NCBI GenBank assembly: GCA_038501195.1
Contig: JBBPUQ010000001.1
Coordinates: 3,286,001-3,350,000, forward strand
Direction: 5' to 3'
Source of the DNA: Nemania diffusa
Taxonomy: Eukaryota; Ascomycota; Sordariomycetes; Xylariales; Xylariaceae
Length of the DNA stretch: 64,000 nt
Below are positions 58,561 to 64,000 of this stretch, piece after piece; position 1 is the stretch's first letter; the number at the start of each line of letters is the position of its first letter. Below the pieces are notes generated by a model, which was not told the origin of the DNA, did not search any database, and saw only the letters and a list, made by a program, of their open reading frames with translations. A program made the translations under genes and the position numbers.

Positions 58561-61018
58561 CTACTCTACCCATGTACCGGGTAATGATAGTCCATTCTCC
58601 CCTAGCTTGTCATCTGCTAAACAACTCGCTTCTAATAGAACCCTCTCTTTCTCGTACCGTTCTCGCAACTCATGAACTAGTACCCTAAACGCCGCGGACT
58701 CCTCCGCGGTTGGCCTCTTCTGTCTCGGCAAGAGCTGTCTATCTATACAATTTTCACGGTACTCGAAGATTCCCATGGCAGTCCATCCAGAAATTTCCGC
58801 ATCCGGGTCATTATCCTTGATATTAGCTTCCTTCAGAATATTTATTGTGTCCAGGGTGGCATATGTCGCGGCCCGGTGTAGTATACTCCATTTGCTTTCC
58901 GTTGGTTGGTACAATCGCGCCCCTATCTTGAGAAGCACCCGAAGAACGCGATGGTTATCGTACCCTACGGCGTCTGCATAGGGCGATGTACCGCCCTCAT
59001 TGAAATCTAACCCCGCGTTCAATAGATGATTCACCATAGCCTCTAGGTTATCCTCGTCCTGACAACGACGCGGTGACCTCATAGCAAGCCACTTTAGTAA
59101 GTCGTTTCTTGCCAACCCTTCTTCTTGGAAGTCCTTTTTTGGTAGTTTGCTAGGCTTTAAACCAAACGACAGGAGTAAGGCTAGCATCCTACTCGAAGAA
59201 TACCGAAGTGTCCTAACGAGTAGGCTGTAACCATGAAGACGAACGAGTTCATTATCGCTAGTCATGCGGAGTAGTATTTCCGCAGCTTTGCAGTCATCCT
59301 GATCAATTGCATGATGCAACGGGATGAGCCCATATTCATCGACCTTCATTGGATCTGCTCCTCTTAGAAGTAATAACTCCATAGCCGAATGGCGTTTATG
59401 CCTCGTTGCCACATGCAAAGGGGTGGAACTAAATTCCGCCAGCTGATTCACTAATAAAGGATGTTCATCCAGAGCAAGCTGTATTTGAGCATCAGTGCCC
59501 TTAGTCAGGACCTCATGAAGCGGATATTCCTGCGACTTCAGATTATAATCCTCCTCGGCCAGCAACTGGAGCCTGCTGCTGACACAGGTCCAGGGTGGAT
59601 AATGCATCGTGTAATATTGGACTAATAAGACGGGCGATCTGAAATTATGAGTGAGCAGTATAATATTTAGCGAAGCGCAATTCTCTCACACGCTATGGAA
59701 GTTTGATTGAAATGGATCTGCGCCTAGCTCGAGAAGGCAATCGATCATTCTGCGATTCTGGCTCTTAACTGCCACCTAAGAAAATATTAGTATGTAAGCA
59801 CCCAAAGATTCCTTTGACTAACGAGGAGTAGGCTTTCACCCAACTGCGTAATATCAGTGGGAAGAGCTAGCCTTTTTTTAAACAGGCGTTGTAGCATCTC
59901 AGGAGTTCCCTGTTGCGCAATACGAAATGCTTCGTAATCTGTAACCACCCTCGCAACTCTGAGATGGAGAGATGCTCCGGGGCCAAACATGGACGTCCAT
60001 GCGAGTCTTAGCCAGATAGCATGGTGAATTAAAGGTATCTGGTAAACGAGACCTAATTTTTGCTGACTCATATCTCGACAGACTTTATCATCACACAACC
60101 TAGATTCCCAGTGCGCTGTGGTCATAAACAACGATAAAAGCTGCTGTGCGGTGCTCAGCAGCCATGGCTGAGAGCTCCTGGTCGGGGGCCGATGGCACCG
60201 ACATGAGCAGCTAACGGAGCAGCACCGCTGAATTTGGTTACGTGGTTCGACCTCCAAAACGTCTTTTTGTTTGTTATTTAGTAGTATAATGGATTGCCGT
60301 TCTCCGTTCTCCGGGTGATTACAGGTTGGGAATGAGATTTCTGCTTTGACGTGGGTATTGAGTAATAGAGAAGTGTGAAGCACACTTTTGCAATTAGCAT
60401 AGAGGTTGAATTATAGTAGGAATATATACGTGCCTTAATGCAAGTTGAAGCAAGCCAATCTTGTCGGCAAGATCTTGTCTTCTATAGCGAACCTCGTCTC
60501 TAATCTGCATAATTTTCGATTTGTAAACCTGCCATTTCATCTTTGATATTCTGCGACCATCTTCACTAGTTTTTGAGTCTGTCTCGGCCTGTTTTATTGC
60601 TAATCGTAGCTCTTGGGTAGTGTAGTCCAAGCGAGAGAGGGCGCCGCCTAGGGGGTTTAAGTCAACGGCAGCAAATGATTGCGTGCTGGAACCCATTTCT
60701 AGGACTGAGTGTAGCATTTCGAGATAGGCAAAAACGGATTCTATCTAACACCTAGTGTCAACTACGCGAAATCTAGAGACGGAAAAATATAACTAACTTC
60801 GCTAATGAGATCACCGAATTCTTGGGGAGCTTTGGCCAGATTAGCGATGGCTTTACAACCTTTTTTAACGGCACCCAGTGTTCCGATGATCGCGATCACT
60901 GTAGCGCTCGGAATTAGTTCTTATTATGAGTGTTTTGGAAGCATGGGAAGCTTCTAATCTTTGGTTGCCGAAGGAGCCAGAACTACTTACCACTAGCTGT
61001 AACAGATAAGGGGTCCAT
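58561..61018 (-). CDS. Ankyrin-repeat protein with fungal STAND/NLR-type N-terminal domain
   Basis: Six exons: 61018-60991, 60898-60798, 60744-60434, 60384-59823, 59775-59690 and 59638-58561, total 721 residues. The N-terminus MDPLSVTASVIAIIGTLGAVKKG followed by LAKAPQEFGDLISEI and helices (LRLAIKQAET, RYRRQDLADKIGLLQLAL) is the fungal N-terminal domain that heads many NLR-like and ankyrin proteins. A Cys/His cluster (CCSVSCSCRCH) comes next, then a helical linker. Ankyrin repeats begin at about residue 310 and run to about 640, for example STPLHVATRHKRHSAMELLLLRGADP and GLIPLHHAIDQDDCKAAEILL. Introns 1, 2, 4 and 5 are GT-AG; intron 3 (60385-60433) is best explained as GC-AG. No NB-ARC or NACHT domain is present. 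Function is unknown; related proteins act in self/non-self recognition. Confidence 0.82.
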
Positions 61019-61353
61019 AACTTATGACTTAATTTCAAAATTGTAAGCTATGGATATGAGCGCGAATGTGTCAATTGTGAAGGCTTGGAGATATGATTAT
61101 AGATGAAGAAAAAAAAGTGGCAGTAGTAGTCCAGAGGGCGAGCACTGCCTCTCTGGGGCTGAGGGGATGCAGGCTGCATACCTAGATATGGCCTCGGCGT
61201 TTAATGCGGGCAAATTATGTATAGGAATATATACACGAGTCCGGTAGCACTCATAGAAGATGAACTGTTTCAACTTGCCTAATACTACACTTAAAATCAT
61301 TTTGAAGGCTGCACGTTATGTGGTATAAAGATCGTTCCGTGCCGGTGCCGATA
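61019..61353. other. Short spacer between the ankyrin gene and MTG2
   Basis: About 335 bp with the ankyrin promoter and the MTG2 3' end; nothing else seen. Confidence 0.5.
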
Positions 61354-63171
61354 TTAATCATCTAACAACCCTAGTGTCCAGTGTATGATCCTGTCGACGC
61401 CTTGCCCATGAATGGCGCTCACTGGAATCGCAGCGCAAAACTCTGTCCAGGCATGCTCGACACCACTGGGGTGAGGCTCTTGGCCATCTGTTATGGCATC
61501 TAAGTACTCCTTCAAGCTTTTGAAATTCTCCTGGGCCCCAGGGAGATCCCCTTTGGTGGCAATAACGAACCACGGCTTAGCAGCGATACGTAAGCCCGTT
61601 GGTTCAGTTGTCGGCTCGGGCAAGTCTGCTACTATCATCCGGCCCATCGCGGGGGTAGTTCCATCTCCATGCCAATCAATGCGCTCACTTGCTTCTCGCT
61701 CTCTTTCTTGGTCCTCGCGCATGCGCGCATACAGGCCGACTTCGGTCCATAGGGCCTTGAGGGCTTTGACTGCATCACCTGCATTGAGATCTATAACGAA
61801 GGCGAGAACGCCTGCCCGCTCGACGTGACGCAGAAACTCGATTCCAAGTCCCCGATCCAGATGCGCCCCTTCAATGAGACCTGGGATATCTGCGATGGTG
61901 AAGCGCTTGCGGGGTTCCGGCGCCTCACCAATCTGCATGTGGCCCGGCTGTTGCGACACGACAACAGAACCAAAGGCAGTATCACGGATGACAGAATGGG
62001 AACTAGAAGAGCGCTTAGATGACCGGGGTTTCACCATTGGGCGCCCCTTGTGGTTATCGAGCACCACAGTGCCGATGTTAGGCTGAAGTGTCGTGAAGGC
62101 CCAATTGCCAACGCGCGCACGACTACGTGTCAGGGCACGCAACAGGGTACTCTTACCAGCGTTTGGAAGCCCGACGAAGCCCACGTCTGCGAGGAGTTTA
62201 AGCTCCAGATCCAATTGCATGCGTACAGCCTTTTCTCCCCTAGTTGCGAATAGGGGACGAGGCAGGTCTTTGGAGACGAAGTGTGGATTGCCCAAGCCGC
62301 CAAGGCCCCCTGCTGCCAGCAAAATAGGACGAGGAGACGCGACGGAGAGGTCGAGATGAATGGAAGGTTCGGGTTGAGCATACAGGCGCTCTCGGCTCGG
62401 TAGCCGGGGGAGTGATAGGTTGCGACGCTCGCCAGGTGACATGCCTGGGTACAAGACAAACTTATGCGCGTTCGCGTGTTCCGGCGGGTCAGGCAATTCC
62501 ATGTTCATTCGGATAGCCTCACTCTCACCAACACCCGCCTCCTCACTCGCCTGGGCGGCTGCCTCGGCCTCCCTGACCAACTTCGCATACTCGCGCTCCT
62601 TCTCCCTCGCTTGGCGGTAGAGCATTGTCTCTTCAACCACCGGGTCTATTCTCTCGATCTCCCGGACAACGGTGCCAATAGGGACCTGGATGATGACGTC
62701 CTCGCCTCGGGCACCACCGCGATTGCTGCCCTGCCCCGTCTTACCACGGCCAGCGCGGATGATGCGGCGACGCGCTAGCTTGTGCAGCGAGTTCTCACCG
62801 TGAACGGCCTGAATATATACATTCCCACCATGACCGCCATCGCCGCCATTGGCAGGCCCGTTGGCTAGGAATGCTTCGCGGAGAAACGAAATGCAGCCAT
62901 GGCCACCTCCACCGGCTTGAATTGTCACCCTGACCTTATCAGCAAAGCTGGAGATAGAATAGTCATCTGGCGAAGGGTTCAGGCGTGACAGCGGTATCGT
63001 ATCGTCCGTAGTCAAAGTCTCGGTGCCGTCGCTATTCTCGGCGATGGGGGTCGACGCGGGGGGGGTCGAGGTCGAGAGCCTAGCTCGAGATATACGGGTG
63101 AGGGAGCGGAACAGTGTCGGATAAAGGAATGGAAGGAAGAAGGCCGAGGCTGGGGAGCATCTCGGTGGCAT
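61354..63171 (-). CDS. MTG2: Mitochondrial ribosome GTPase Mtg2 (Obg/CgtA family)
   Basis: Obg-type GTPase acting in assembly of the mitochondrial large ribosomal subunit. Single exon, 605 residues. The N-terminal 40 residues are Arg/Ser/Pro-rich with no acids, a likely mitochondrial presequence. The glycine-rich OBG fold runs from FADKVRVTIQAGGGGHGCISFLRE and GPANGGDGGHGGNVY through AARRGRGKTGQGSNRGG-type sequence, with a fungal insert containing an EREYAKLVREAEAAAQASEE helix. The G domain has GLPNAGKST (about residue 335), DIPGLIEGAHLDRGLGIEFLRH and a C-terminal SAIHGQG; G4 reads ATKGD in place of NKxD, a change also known in fungal homologues. A Ser-rich insert lies between G1 and G3. Confidence 0.93.
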   Translation of the reverse strand: MPPRCSPASAFFLPFLYPTLFRSLTRISRARLSTSTPPASTPIAENSDGTETLTTDDTIPLSRLNPSPDDYSISSFADKVRVTIQAGGGGHGCISFLREAFLANGPANGGDGGHGGNVYIQAVHGENSLHKLARRRIIRAGRGKTGQGSNRGGARGEDVIIQVPIGTVVREIERIDPVVEETMLYRQAREKEREYAKLVREAEAAAQASEEAGVGESEAIRMNMELPDPPEHANAHKFVLYPGMSPGERRNLSLPRLPSRERLYAQPEPSIHLDLSVASPRPILLAAGGLGGLGNPHFVSKDLPRPLFATRGEKAVRMQLDLELKLLADVGFVGLPNAGKSTLLRALTRSRARVGNWAFTTLQPNIGTVVLDNHKGRPMVKPRSSKRSSSSHSVIRDTAFGSVVVSQQPGHMQIGEAPEPRKRFTIADIPGLIEGAHLDRGLGIEFLRHVERAGVLAFVIDLNAGDAVKALKALWTEVGLYARMREDQEREREASERIDWHGDGTTPAMGRMIVADLPEPTTEPTGLRIAAKPWFVIATKGDLPGAQENFKSLKEYLDAITDGQEPHPSGVEHAWTEFCAAIPVSAIHGQGVDRIIHWTLGLLDD

Positions 63172-64000
63172 CTTCGGCAGCTCTAATTGGGTTGAGCTTC
63201 GTATATCATTATGTTGGGTGCCGGTGGCAGCTCAGATGAATGGTCGCATTTCCGAAATTTTGGACCGATAAGATAGTACGTGCCTACAGATACCTGGCAC
63301 CTTAGGTAGGTACAGGTATCTAGGGTTGTGTACCTGCCTACCTGGGTACTTAGTGTAGTCTAGATACCTACTATATACCGTATCTAGATAAAGCCTCCTC
63401 CTATTTCCGGAGTGCCCCAAGCTCGCCATGCGCTAAGCCGTTGAAAGATTAGCGCCGGTAGCGACCCGGAATCAAGGGGACAAGGGAGGGCAGTTAACCC
63501 CTCCAGTAAAGATCAAGGAGGGGGCCTTGCAGGTGGGTGGTTGACAACACATCAGAACTACTATACTACCTACTGTACATAGTATGCGTAGTATTTGAAC
63601 TAGATAGATAACCCCAATTGCGTGCATACCTACTCACTAGATACCTCCTCCTTTTCAAGCATCCATCTTCATGGTCGAAGAATTGGTGCGTAGTTCAATA
63701 GGAGGAAGTAATCGAATAGTGTTTCCGCTCGCAATTGGGGGGTCAATTGAGCATACCTTAGCCTTTTATGTTATTCAATCGTCAATTCTTGGGAAACGAG
63801 AAACGAGCAGTCGTTCTAATTATGCGTAGCCGCTGACAGCTCGGCTAGCCAAACCCTAAAAGCTGAAGGCACGCCATCTCAACAAAAGCGGTGTACATAG
63901 TATGATTAGACAGTACATAGGGAGGGATTAGACCGTACCTACTAGGTAGATGAAGTGTCCAAGACATTACATTAGGAATGTGTTGCATACCTACTACGCA
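63172..64000. other. Region upstream of MTG2 to the window edge
   Basis: About 830 bp; MTG2 promoter with a dense GGTA/TACC patch at 63281-63380 and further words near 63591-63632 and 63931-63951. No gene seen. Confidence 0.5.
63281..63380. repeat. TACC/GGTA patch upstream of MTG2
   Basis: About 100 bp with CCTTAGGTAGGTACAGG, GTACCTGCCTACCTGGGTAC and TAGATACCTAC words in both orientations, like those in the other intergenic patches. Confidence 0.6.

Overview
The window is nuclear DNA of a filamentous ascomycete, probably a sordariomycete. The evidence is many short GT-AG introns (about 47-160 nt) with CTAAC/CTGAC/CTAAT branch sites, an intron-bearing eukaryotic tRNA gene, fungal-only families (Vps17, Mtg2, Mef2, a fungal Mx-like dynamin, a STAND-like ankyrin protein) and long intergenic stretches carrying TACC/GGTA tetranucleotide patches. 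The genus is inferred loosely from protein flavour; no search was possible.

Layout from left to right: THO2 (mRNA export, minus, 3' end cut by the window edge); a divergent 1.4 kb promoter; MET2 homoserine O-acetyltransferase (plus); 2.5 kb non-coding; a PHO84-type phosphate/H+ symporter (plus); HAS1 DEAD-box helicase (minus); 2.4 kb AT-rich gap; an unrecognised two-exon gene (plus); a cyclin-L-like gene and URA4 dihydroorotase (both minus); tRNA-Asp(GTC) with an intron (minus); three small hypothetical genes (26.4-29.0 kb); a disordered nuclear-looking protein (minus); 2.8 kb non-coding; CSN6 (plus); a zinc-dependent sorbitol/xylitol-type dehydrogenase (minus); a 5.5 kb gene-free stretch; VPS17 (minus) and MEF2 (plus) divergent; TRM4/NCL1 tRNA m5C methyltransferase, a class II aldolase/adducin protein, a dynamin-like GTPase, an ankyrin protein with a fungal STAND-type N-terminus, and MTG2 Obg GTPase (all minus).

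The genes are mostly unlinked housekeeping functions: RNA export and processing (THO2, HAS1, TRM4, cyclin L), mitochondrial translation (MEF2, MTG2), methionine and pyrimidine synthesis (MET2, URA4), phosphate uptake, protein sorting (VPS17) and signalosome (CSN6). I see no biosynthetic cluster, transposon or CRISPR array, and no clearly new system. The items most worth a second look are: the adjacent Mx-like dynamin and STAND-like ankyrin genes, the probable GC-AG intron in the latter, the 19-nt exon in the dynamin gene, the strong hairpin inside the tRNA-Asp intron, the recurrent intergenic GGTA patches, and several lineage-restricted-looking small genes around 20-29 kb. Exon boundaries were deduced by eye from splice signals plus reading-frame and family continuity; every multi-exon model totals a whole number of codons, except THO2, which is cut by the window edge.
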